A stretch of 6,327 bases of DNA from an uncultured Lachnospiraceae bacterium (GTDB lineage: Bacteria; Bacillota; Clostridia; Lachnospirales; Lachnospiraceae): positions 1 to 6,327 of the forward strand of contig CAJTXA010000056.1 in the NCBI GenBank assembly GCA_910579865.1, given 5' to 3'. A model generated the notes under the pieces. That model ran no database searches. It saw nothing but the letters and a program-made list of their open reading frames with translations, and had not been told where the DNA came from. The position numbers and the translations under genes are program-made. Below, piece after piece: positions 1-4,933 of the stretch (position 1 is its first letter; every line of letters starts with the position of its first letter).

Positions 1-74
1 GTTAAGCACGGTATCAAATAATCCCCTTGCCTTTCGTATTTGCCGCCCAGTTCCTCAAATAATGATTTTGCCAT
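1..74 (-). CDS. tnpV: TnpV family transposon-encoded protein, N-terminal fragment
   Basis: Reading leftward from an ATG at 74-72, the frame stays open to the window edge and gives 24 residues beginning MAKSLFEELGGKYERQGDYL. The pattern of a short lead, SLFE-LGG-Y, then GDYLIP followed by a leucine is, from memory, the N-terminus of TnpV, a small protein of about 120 residues carried by Tn4451-type and related clostridial elements; its exact role is not settled. A GGAGGT ribosome site at 88-83 sits 8 nt before the ATG, which supports this start. The gene lies directly downstream of the truncated ABC transporter on the same strand, and the last codons of that broken ORF read through this start region in another frame. 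The rest lies outside the window. Only 24 residues are visible, so the family call rests on a short match. Confidence 0.75.
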   Translation of the reverse strand, partial: MAKSLFEELGGKYERQGDYLIPCL

Positions 75-126
75 TGTCTGTTACCTCCACATTCTTTTTT
101 ATTTTGAATGTCCGCAAAATCCGTCC
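1..126. mobile_element. Edge of an inserted TnpV-bearing mobile element (partial)
   Basis: ABC-transporter homology stops at about codon 120 (position 127), in the conserved ITRITNDV stretch. The sequence beyond it (126 down to 1) carries no transporter similarity and instead contains the ribosome site and start of tnpV. The junction is therefore best read as an element end inserted in the transporter gene. The element is not further delimited; its other end and the transporter remainder, if still present, lie left of the window. The exact junction may be a few bases from 126, because the native gene sequence is not available for comparison. Confidence 0.6.
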
Positions 127-486
127 TACATCATTGGTAATACGAGTAATAATCGATGCTGGCCGCAAACGATCTATATTTTCCATTGAAAGCTCTTGTA
201 CATTGTGATACATATCTCTTCGCAGTTCTTTTCCGATTGTTTGGGAAACTCTACTGGCAAAGCGATTCCGTATCACGGCACAAACTGCTCCTGTCATAGC
301 AATCCCAAGCATTATTATTCCAAATAGAAAAATTTGATTGATATTCGCATTTTTTATCCCTTGATCAACAATCATAGACATAAAGGTTGGCTGAAGAAGA
401 TCTGCCATTGCTTCCATTGCTAAGAAAAAAATGGACAATAAGAAAATACCAAGATGTTTTTTAATATAGGTTAGAATCAGTTTCAT
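55..486 (-). pseudogene. ABC transporter (permease/ATP-binding fusion), 5' remnant disrupted by insertion
   Basis: This ORF encodes 143 residues where family members (half-transporters with a six-helix membrane domain fused to an ATPase) are usually about 570-600. Residues 11-30 form the first membrane helix, then a QPTFMSMIVDQGI segment typical of exporter transmembrane domains, a second helix at about 50-72, and the intracellular-loop motif with RPASIITRITNDV ending near residue 120. After that the sequence (GRILRTFKIKKN and onward) is not transporter-like and belongs to inserted DNA. The Walker motifs and all later helices are missing, so the product cannot transport. The start is 6 nt beyond the MarR stop, with GGAG sitting inside the end of marR, indicating one operon. 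In intact relatives this gene is commonly the first of a heterodimeric multidrug exporter pair. That context is family knowledge; loss of function is read from the sequence. Confidence 0.85.
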
Positions 487-492
487 CTTCCT

Positions 493-942
493 TTACTCCT
501 TCTTCTTTTCCTGGACATTATTATCTTCGCAATGTAAAGTTACTTTTTCCAGTAAAAACAGCAACTCCTCTTGCTCCTTTTCTGACAGTTTTGAAAACAT
601 TTTGGTATGATTTCGATTTCGTTCTTCTGTAACAAGGATTGCTTCCTGTTTCCCTTTTTCTGTTAGTTCTATTTTAACGGTTCGATGATCCAATTCGTTC
701 TCTGTTCGAACAATCAATTTGGCAGCTTCCATTTTTGATAATACTTCACTTGCAGAGCCAGGTGAGATTCCTAAATAATCGGTAAGTGCTGTCTGTGTTA
801 CACATCCACTTTTTAAAAGCACAGATAAGATATGTTTTTGACTTCCTTTTCCATTTGAGGTACTTCGTAGAAAGTGACTAATATTACGAAAATTCCAAAT
901 CAATTTCTCGATTCTATCTAGTTCTTTATAATTTATAAACAT
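493..942 (-). CDS. MarR family transcriptional regulator
   Basis: A 149-residue protein of the usual MarR length. A helical N-terminus (residues 1-35) leads into a winged-helix domain: LSVLLKSGCVTQTALTDYLG (about 39-58), the recognition helix around SPGSASEVLSKMEAAKLI, and the wing with RTENELDHRTVKIELTEKG, where the D-R pair and TEKG are family hallmarks. A C-terminal dimerisation helix follows (about 110-140). MarR proteins bind palindromes as dimers and release them on ligand binding or oxidation. The start is backed by TAGGAGAG upstream of the ATG. The gene immediately precedes the ABC exporter gene (6-nt gap), so it probably represses itself and the exporter. With the exporter destroyed, the repressor is now probably without its main target. 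Its ligand cannot be inferred. Confidence 0.93.
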   Translation of the reverse strand: MFINYKELDRIEKLIWNFRNISHFLRSTSNGKGSQKHILSVLLKSGCVTQTALTDYLGISPGSASEVLSKMEAAKLIVRTENELDHRTVKIELTEKGKQEAILVTEERNRNHTKMFSKLSEKEQEELLFLLEKVTLHCEDNNVQEKKKE

Positions 943-965
943 CGTTTTACACTCTCCTATAAAAT

Positions 966-979
966 ATTAGGTACCTTAT
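966..979. promoter_or_regulatory. Candidate MarR operator palindrome
   Basis: A perfect AGGTACCT core (969-976) is flanked by near-symmetric AT bases, so that 966-979 pairs at all but one step per arm. It starts 2 bp downstream of the TATAAT box, at the expected transcription start, where a bound MarR dimer would block RNA polymerase. Position and symmetry suggest autoregulation; there is no direct proof of binding. Confidence 0.5.
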
Positions 980-980
980 T

Positions 981-1009
981 ATTATAGCAAACCCTCTGTT
1001 AAAAAACAA
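981..1009 (-). promoter_or_regulatory. Promoter of the marR-ABC operon
   Basis: On the minus strand, TTGTTT (1009-1004) and a perfect TATAAT (986-981) are separated by 17 nt, about 40 bp upstream of the marR start. The promoter lies in the 73-bp gap after the phosphoesterase gene, so marR has its own transcription start rather than depending on read-through. Confidence 0.7.
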
Positions 1010-1015
1010 GTTTTC

Positions 1016-1858
1016 TTACTGTTTTCTTTTTATAAGATTGACTTCTATAATTTCTGGGGTATTTAAAAATCGAAATGGATATTTTGTTAATCCGATTCCA
1101 CTGCTGACATATAATTGAATGGAATATTCTGAATGAATATCTTGTGCTGTATAGAATCCTTTTATAAATTGATCACAACCAACAGGAAGCAGCTTTTTTG
1201 TAATATAGGGAATCATTACTTGGCCACCATGGGTATGTCCTGATAGTACAAAACTATCTCCTGAGCCTTGAACCAATTTTGAAATAACTGGCTCATGGGT
1301 TGCAATAAGATGGAATTGATCGGTTTCTAGATGATAAAAGCTAGGTTCTGTTTGTCCTAATTGATAATCGTCAAAACCAATTAAATCAATTTGATAATTT
1401 TCTAGAATGATATGTTCATTGACTAATACTTGAAATCCGCAATCGTTCATAAAATCTTGATAGATCTTGTATGCGCCTCCTCCATAATCGTGGTTTCCAA
1501 ATACAGCGTATTTTCCTGATTTTGCTTTTATTCTGCTTAATTCTTTTTGTAAGTATTCGATATCTAGGTTCTCTTTGTCTCGTTCATAGTTATCTAGCAA
1601 ATCTCCACCAAAAATTATAAAATCGGCTTTTTGCTTATTTAGAGTATCTACTATTTTCTTTGCATGTTTTTCATTATATAATGCTCCAAAATGTGTATCT
1701 GAAAAAAATACTATTTTACAATCTTCTATTTCTTTATCTGTTTCTATTGTAATTTTTTTTACAACTAATCCTTCTGGTTCAATATATCTTGCATAGCAAA
1801 TAATTAGTATTATTATAATAAGTAATGATAGGATAAATCGTTTTTGTATTTTCTTCAT
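1016..1858 (-). CDS. Membrane-anchored metallophosphoesterase (YkuE/YaeI-like)
   Basis: A 280-residue calcineurin-like phosphoesterase with all the metal-binding motifs: SDTH (D54, H56), GGDLLDN (D86), GNHD (N122, H123), THEP (H188) and SGHTHGGQ (H208, H210). Residues 8-23 are a single hydrophobic helix preceded by lysines and an arginine, so the catalytic domain is probably held at the outer face of the membrane. Relatives include Bacillus YkuE and E. coli YaeI, linked to cell-wall or lipid phosphoester hydrolysis; the substrate here cannot be deduced. The start is supported by AAGGTG 8 nt upstream. That ribosome site lies inside a 24-codon upstream ORF whose TGA overlaps this ATG, so translation is likely coupled. 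The protein appears complete and intact. Confidence 0.93.
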   Translation of the reverse strand: MKKIQKRFILSLLIIIILIICYARYIEPEGLVVKKITIETDKEIEDCKIVFFSDTHFGALYNEKHAKKIVDTLNKQKADFIIFGGDLLDNYERDKENLDIEYLQKELSRIKAKSGKYAVFGNHDYGGGAYKIYQDFMNDCGFQVLVNEHIILENYQIDLIGFDDYQLGQTEPSFYHLETDQFHLIATHEPVISKLVQGSGDSFVLSGHTHGGQVMIPYITKKLLPVGCDQFIKGFYTAQDIHSEYSIQLYVSSGIGLTKYPFRFLNTPEIIEVNLIKRKQ

Positions 1859-1929
1859 AGTCGTTTCACCTTGATTTTTATTCGTAATAGACGTTTCTTT
1901 GTAATAGACGGATAGAATGTTGTTTTCAT
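1855..1929 (-). CDS. Basic 24-residue micro-ORF translationally coupled to the phosphoesterase
   Basis: A short ORF begins at ATG 1929-1927 and ends in TGA at 1857-1855, overlapping the ATG of the phosphoesterase in an ATGA arrangement. It has its own GAGAGGT ribosome site at 1940-1934. The product starts MKTTFYPSITKKRLLR and ends KVKRL; it has nine lysines or arginines and no acidic residues. The phosphoesterase ribosome site lies within its last codons. It could be a leader peptide that sets translation of the downstream gene, or a small membrane-active peptide. No family is recognised, and a chance ORF is possible, but a good ribosome site plus an ATGA junction makes chance less likely. 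Confidence 0.45.
   Translation of the reverse strand: MKTTFYPSITKKRLLRIKIKVKRL
1884..1910. repeat. Direct repeat GTAATAGACG, two copies 17 bp apart
   Basis: GTAATAGACG occurs at 1884-1893 and 1901-1910 inside the micro-ORF upstream of the phosphoesterase. The 17-bp period is not a multiple of three, so the copies are read in different frames and are not a protein repeat. The spacing suits two protein contacts about 1.6 helical turns apart, or a small duplication. Confidence 0.5.
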
Positions 1930-2152
1930 AAATACCTCTCTTTCTTTTTTCTATGAATTTTATATTAATAGTATTGCCAGAAAATAAAGTTGTTATTGCA
2001 ATTTGGATGTTGGAATACCTAAAATCTCATTGTTTCGAATACTTCCTAATTTCTATATAGATGTTTTTTAATAGTGAGTCTGATAATTTATAAAAAATAA
2101 ATTGGAAACAGTATATCATAATTTCCATATTTCCTCAAGAAAGGAATTGTGA

Positions 2153-2317
2153 ATTCTTAATAGAAATCGTAAAATACTAATAGATAAAAGAATGAATCGA
2201 ACAAACTTAACATATATGGCAGCTTATTGGTATTGTCGAATTGATGATGTAAATAGAATCGTTTATCGTATAGAAAGCAATACTGTAAAAATTGTACAGT
2301 GTGGTTCTCATTATTGA
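2153..2317 (+). pseudogene. yoeB: YoeB-type toxin, C-terminal remnant
   Basis: An open frame runs from a TGA at 2150-2152 to TGA at 2315-2317. From about 2216 it encodes AAYWYCRIDDVNRIVYRIE and, after SNTVK, IVQCGSHY at its end. This matches the C-terminal half of Txe/YoeB ribosome-dependent mRNA interferases (YWS-RID--NRIV-RIE then C--HY). The equivalents of E. coli YoeB R65 (in NRIVY) and the terminal H83-Y84 are retained. The N-terminal half is missing: there is no GKPE segment carrying the catalytic glutamate, and the preceding codons are only vaguely similar. YoeB is usually about 85 residues and follows a YefM/Phd antitoxin; no antitoxin is visible upstream. The piece is most likely dead. 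An ATG at 2216 or 2192 could start a short peptide, but no ribosome site supports it. Confidence 0.72.
2282..2300. repeat. Inverted repeat ACTGTA-N7-TACAGT
   Basis: Perfect 6-bp arms at 2282-2287 and 2295-2300 flank a 7-base centre. The repeat lies within the coding part of the toxin remnant, so it may be incidental; a second small dyad, TCTCA-TTAT-TGAGA (2306-2319), follows closely. Neither is followed by a T run, so they are not terminators. Confidence 0.35.
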
Positions 2318-2479
2318 GATAAGTAAAATTGGCAACAGAAAATCAGCAAGCCATAATAAATAACGTAATTGAAGTAAAAATAGGTGTGTATTTGTGCGAA
2401 AATTAAACAAAAATAGTTAATATTAGTAAAGAACACGCCGAGTTCAAATCTATTGGCTTTAGACAATGGGTAGTTCACA

Positions 2480-2492
2480 TATATGCGATATA
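2480..2492. promoter_or_regulatory. Candidate operator TATAT-GCG-ATATA upstream of the regulator gene
   Basis: A perfect 5-bp inverted repeat around GCG lies 12 bp upstream of the -35 hexamer of the small regulator gene. Controller proteins of restriction-modification systems bind dyads near their own promoter, so this is a reasonable site to test. Its AT-rich arms make chance occurrence quite possible. Confidence 0.3.
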
Positions 2493-2504
2493 AAGGAAAA
2501 AGTA

Positions 2505-2533
2505 TTGCAATCTCAATATATTTATGCTAAGAT
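2505..2533 (+). promoter_or_regulatory. Promoter of the regulator-methyltransferase operon
   Basis: TTGCAA (2505-2510) and TAAGAT (2528-2533) are spaced by exactly 17 nt, and TGC just before the -10 gives an extended -10 element. The predicted start near 2540 leaves a leader of about 20 nt that contains the AAGGTGG ribosome site (about 2543-2549), 9 nt before the ATG at 2559. Confidence 0.72.
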
Positions 2534-2558
2534 AAAAAGAAAAAGGTGGTATTAAATT

Positions 2559-2774
2559 ATGTCTTTCTCATATAAACCGCTATGGAAATTATTAATTGAT
2601 TGCGATATGTCAAAAAAGGACTTAATGAAAGCAACAAATATTTCTAAGTCTACTATGGATAAAATGGGACGTGGAGAACAAGTTTCAATGGATATTATTG
2701 ATCGTCTTTGTAACTACTTTAATTGTAAAGTTGATGATGTTATCCAACATTATCAAAATAGGGAGGATGCTTGA
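2559..2774 (+). CDS. Small Cro/C1-type HTH regulator, controller-like
   Basis: A 71-residue protein that is almost wholly one helix-turn-helix domain (about 7-62). It has MSKKDLMKATNISKSTMDKM (17-36) as the two central helices, then GRGEQVSMDIIDRLCNYFNCKVDD, the usual Cro/C1 continuation. It resembles the YozG/HTH_26 group of small XRE repressors and has the size of restriction-modification controller (C) proteins. AAGGTGG lies 9 nt before the ATG. The methyltransferase GTG begins the base after its stop, with GGGAGG inside its last codons, so both are co-transcribed and probably co-translated. Likely role, inferred from context, is setting the level of methyltransferase and perhaps nuclease expression. 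Classic C proteins more often sit in front of the nuclease; here the partner is the methyltransferase. Confidence 0.88.
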   Translation: MSFSYKPLWKLLIDCDMSKKDLMKATNISKSTMDKMGRGEQVSMDIIDRLCNYFNCKVDDVIQHYQNREDA

Positions 2775-3773
2775 GTGGATAAAATGGATTTTGAAAATAT
2801 TCATTTATACTGTGGTGATGCGATTAAATTATATAGTAAATGGGAAACGCCTGTTGTCATAATTTGTGATGGACCGTATGGTGTAAATGGATTTCCGGGT
2901 GATTTAGTTTCATATAAGGGGCTTGCGGATTGGTATGAGCCACATATTAAAAAATGGAGTTCTTTTGCTACACCACTCACAACATTATGGTTTTGGTGTA
3001 CCGAGGTCGGTTGGGCGACTGTTCACCCTGTGTTAGAAAAATATGGATGGGATTATGTTTCTTGTTGCGTATGGGATAAAGGAATGGGACATGTGGCGGG
3101 AAATACAAATACTAAAACAATTAGACATTTACCTGTGGTTACAGAAGTGTGTGTTCAATATGTAAAAAAGCCTATCTTTATGGTAGAAGGAGCGCAAATG
3201 ACAATGAAAGAATGGTTGCGCTTTGAATGGGAACGTACAGGACTTCCATTTTCAAAAACAAATGAAGCTTGTGGAGTTAAAGATGCCGCAACAAGAAAAT
3301 ATTTTACAAAATGTCATTTATGGTATATGCCGCCTGCTGAAGCCTTTGAAAAGATTGCAGTATACGCAAATACATTTGGAACAGACAATGGGAAACCATA
3401 CTTTTCTTTAAATGGTAAAACAGCTATAACAAAAAAAGAGTGGGCACAGATGCGTTCAAAGTTTTACTGCCCTATTGGCGTGACAAATGTATGGCAGGTT
3501 CCACAGTTGAGAGGGCGTGAACGCTTGAAAATTAACCAAAAGGCAATACATCTAAATCAGAAACCATTAGAATTGATTAAACGTACAATAGAAATGGTTT
3601 CTGATGTTGGCGACGTGGTTTGGGATCCATTTGCTGGATTATGTACAACAGCGGTTGCTTCAACTGAGTTGGAACGAACTTGTTTTTGTGCAGAAATAAA
3701 TCATGATGTATACAATGTAGCAATAGAACGAGTAAAAAACAGTTTACAGAATGGTTTTCAATGCGCTCTCTAA
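2775..3773 (+). CDS. Type II DNA methyltransferase, beta class (N6-adenine or N4-cytosine)
   Basis: A 332-residue amino-methyltransferase with motif order IV, recognition region, X, I, which defines the beta class. Motif IV is DGPY (32-35) after VVIIC; motif X is around HLNQKPLELIKR (259-270); motif I, the S-adenosylmethionine site, is DPFAG (284-288) with TTAVAS following; motif II is AEIN (306-309). The long middle (about 100-240) would hold the target recognition domain. Beta-class enzymes methylate the exocyclic amine of adenine or cytosine. DGPY departs from the usual DPPY (adenine) or SPPY (cytosine), so the base cannot be assigned. The chosen GTG start is 8 nt after GGGAGG and directly follows the regulator stop; ATG at 2784 is the alternative. 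It pairs with the convergent nuclease gene, whose 3' end it overlaps by 30 bp. The target sequence is unknown. Confidence 0.92.
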   Translation: MDKMDFENIHLYCGDAIKLYSKWETPVVIICDGPYGVNGFPGDLVSYKGLADWYEPHIKKWSSFATPLTTLWFWCTEVGWATVHPVLEKYGWDYVSCCVWDKGMGHVAGNTNTKTIRHLPVVTEVCVQYVKKPIFMVEGAQMTMKEWLRFEWERTGLPFSKTNEACGVKDAATRKYFTKCHLWYMPPAEAFEKIAVYANTFGTDNGKPYFSLNGKTAITKKEWAQMRSKFYCPIGVTNVWQVPQLRGRERLKINQKAIHLNQKPLELIKRTIEMVSDVGDVVWDPFAGLCTTAVASTELERTCFCAEINHDVYNVAIERVKNSLQNGFQCAL

Positions 3774-4625
3774 CTTTTTTTCATCTTTTGAGGATAAAAT
3801 TTTGCTCCATTGTTTGATTGTCATACCATGAAAAACAGTGTTTAAAACACGGGTTTTAAATTGTTCAATTCCCTCATGCTCTATACGGTCAATTTTGGCA
3901 TAATTTGTATCAAGTCTATAAACAAACTGTCCGTATAGAGTTTTTAGAAGCCGTTGATATTCTGGGGCAGGACTGTACCTTTTGGCATCTTTTCCCCATG
4001 TTTCAACAACAGAGGATGCTGCTTTGGCATCGCATTTATCTGATTGTAATTTATAACCATTAGTGTTAGTTTGTTGCAAATTAGCAGTACGTTCGGAGGT
4101 GTCCTCTGGTTCAAAAACAAGGTAGTCGGGTGGTCTATGGTAGTGGAAGTCCCTTGCTTCTGCAACGCTCTTACCACTAACTACAAGGACATCAATAATT
4201 TGAGGCTTTCCCCAAATAACATTTTCTGGTAACCATGCAATTAATGCCATATCTATATTATCTTGTGCAAAAATTGTTACACTATCTTTGAAACGTGCTG
4301 TGATTTCTGTTGCGAATGGGAACCAGGCTTTAATTTCAATGCCAGGGTTTGGGTGAATTATACTACTTTTGAAAAGTGCATCAGGGAATCCAGGATCTTG
4401 TCTTACCCATTCGCCCGTACCGTTCCAATCATGCTTATTTAATAAGTCAACTGTAGAAAATTCAATCATATTTCCCAACAAGGGAGATAGTTTTGAAATG
4501 ACTTTTGCAAGTTGCTTTGCATATGCTAAAGTTGCTGGACGTTTGATGTCTAAGACATCAATCAAATGGCTGTCTAAAGAAGTTAATTCTTCTTTGGCAG
4601 CATTAAGAATGTCTCTATTGTTCAT
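3744..4625 (-). CDS. Probable type II restriction endonuclease (PD-(D/E)XK fold)
   Basis: A 293-residue protein not assigned to a named family. It carries a clear nuclease signature: PD at 81-82 (in DPGFPDALF), 14 residues, then EIK at 97-99 (in GIEIKAWFPF), with an upstream acidic residue in IEFSTVD (E55) of the kind that completes these active sites. The segment around 145-180 (IIDVLVVSGKSVAEARDFHY) and the conserved-looking C-terminus could form the DNA-recognition part. The start has AAGGAG 9 nt upstream and an extended -10 promoter. Its position, convergent with a methyltransferase and a controller-like gene, strongly suggests a type II enzyme cutting the sequence that the methyltransferase protects. 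No frameshift or missing catalytic residue is seen, so the system may be active. The recognition site cannot be inferred. Confidence 0.82.
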   Translation of the reverse strand: MNNRDILNAAKEELTSLDSHLIDVLDIKRPATLAYAKQLAKVISKLSPLLGNMIEFSTVDLLNKHDWNGTGEWVRQDPGFPDALFKSSIIHPNPGIEIKAWFPFATEITARFKDSVTIFAQDNIDMALIAWLPENVIWGKPQIIDVLVVSGKSVAEARDFHYHRPPDYLVFEPEDTSERTANLQQTNTNGYKLQSDKCDAKAASSVVETWGKDAKRYSPAPEYQRLLKTLYGQFVYRLDTNYAKIDRIEHEGIEQFKTRVLNTVFHGMTIKQWSKILSSKDEKKLESALKTIL

Positions 4626-4660
4626 TTAAAATTGCTCCTTTCGACAATTAACCAAATTTT

Positions 4661-4669
4661 AGTATACCA
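4661..4669 (-). promoter_or_regulatory. Extended -10 promoter of the nuclease gene
   Basis: On the minus strand, TGGTATACT (4669-4661) forms a TGn-TATACT extended -10 box about 36 bp before the nuclease start. The region 17-18 nt upstream (about 4690-4684) offers only a weak T-rich -35. The nuclease therefore has its own promoter, separate from the regulator-methyltransferase unit and apparently weaker. Confidence 0.6.
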
Positions 4670-4690
4670 TGAAAATACGATTGAAGAAAG

Positions 4691-4752
4691 TACAGAGCTC
4701 AGAAAAAGTTGTAATTTGAATAAAATTGTAAATGATTTTATACAAAGCTCAG
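4691..4752. repeat. 12-bp direct repeat, 50 bp apart
   Basis: TACAGAGCTCAG (4691-4702) and TACAAAGCTCAG (4741-4752) differ at one base and start exactly 50 bp apart. They lie just upstream of the nuclease promoter. They could be a scar of insertion and excision, a recombinase site pair, or paired regulatory sites. Confidence 0.5.
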
Positions 4753-4868
4753 TCAGTTTCTTTATCCGTGTCTTATGTGGCTGGGTAACATAGTTGAAAA
4801 TGTTTTACTATTTGCCGGCAGATGATATAGCGCACTTGCAAGGTGATAGCTGAACTTGGTATATAGTC

Positions 4869-4887
4869 GTTAAATTGTATATTTAAC
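4869..4887. repeat. Inverted repeat GTTAAAT-N5-ATTTAAC
   Basis: Perfect 7-bp arms around TGTAT lie 12 bp upstream of the TTGACA box at 4900. The spacing suggests an upstream regulator site for that promoter. There is no T run after it, so it is not a terminator. Confidence 0.45.
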
Positions 4888-4899
4888 CGTAAGAATGAA

Positions 4900-4929
4900 T
4901 TGACAAATAGAAAGCAATAAGGATATAAT
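4900..4929 (+). promoter_or_regulatory. Consensus sigma-A-type promoter
   Basis: A perfect TTGACA (4900-4905) and a perfect TATAAT (4924-4929) are separated by 18 nt. Both hexamers match consensus, rare in an AT-rich region by chance when correctly spaced. The transcript would start near 4936, inside the left arm of the CIRCE-like operator. No intact gene follows on this strand before the hairpin at 5088. Confidence 0.75.
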
Positions 4930-4933
4930 TTAA

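Larger units (their letters stand above)
1930..2558. other. 629-base gap without an intact gene
   Basis: This AT-rich stretch separates the minus-strand backbone genes from the restriction-modification island. It holds the micro-ORF ribosome site at its left edge, a YoeB-type toxin remnant (about 2153-2317), two small dyads at 2282-2300 and 2306-2319, a fragmentary open stretch at about 2323-2404 that ends LCEN, and the promoter of the small regulator. Nothing else recognisable was found. No convincing -35/-10 pair for the phosphoesterase unit was seen, only TATA-rich sequence around 1960-1980. The mix of fragments suggests decayed insertions. Confidence 0.6.

Noticed and set aside
2323..2404. 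27-codon open stretch (VKLATENQQAIINNV, then ending LCEN) considered as a regulator C-terminal fragment
   Set aside because: Too short, with stops on both sides; the likeness to XRE-protein C-termini is only impressionistic.
2207..2410. 67-codon minus-strand frame, hydrophobic and phenylalanine/leucine-rich
   Set aside because: It is the antisense of the toxin remnant and of AT-rich gap sequence; no ribosome site or family likeness.
2436..2460. tRNA-like T-arm sequence around AGTTCAAATCT, possible tRNA attachment-site remnant
   Set aside because: The flanking bases do not form a five-pair T stem, and no acceptor or anticodon arm is present.
2440..2487. Shared words GAGTTC, GGCTTTA and TATGCG here and at 4952-4996, considered as duplicated flanks of the island
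   Set aside because: The spacing between the words differs in the two places and the intervening bases do not align; chance is likely.
2671..2862. Alternate plus-strand frame across the regulator-methyltransferase junction
   Set aside because: It overlaps two well-supported genes out of frame and has no recognisable domain.
3223..3411. Alternate plus-strand frame inside the methyltransferase
   Set aside because: It lies fully within a gene with conserved motifs in the other frame.
3944..4177. Alternate minus-strand frame inside the nuclease gene
   Set aside because: It lies wholly inside the nuclease gene in another frame; no domain seen.
4369..4629. Plus-strand frame antisense to the nuclease N-terminus
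   Set aside because: A low-complexity antisense reading; the nuclease frame has the PD-EIK motif and a good ribosome site.
4793..4854. Short open stretch MFYYLPADDIAHLQGDS considered as a protein fragment
   Set aside because: It is bounded by stops within a few codons, has no ribosome site, and no family is recognised.
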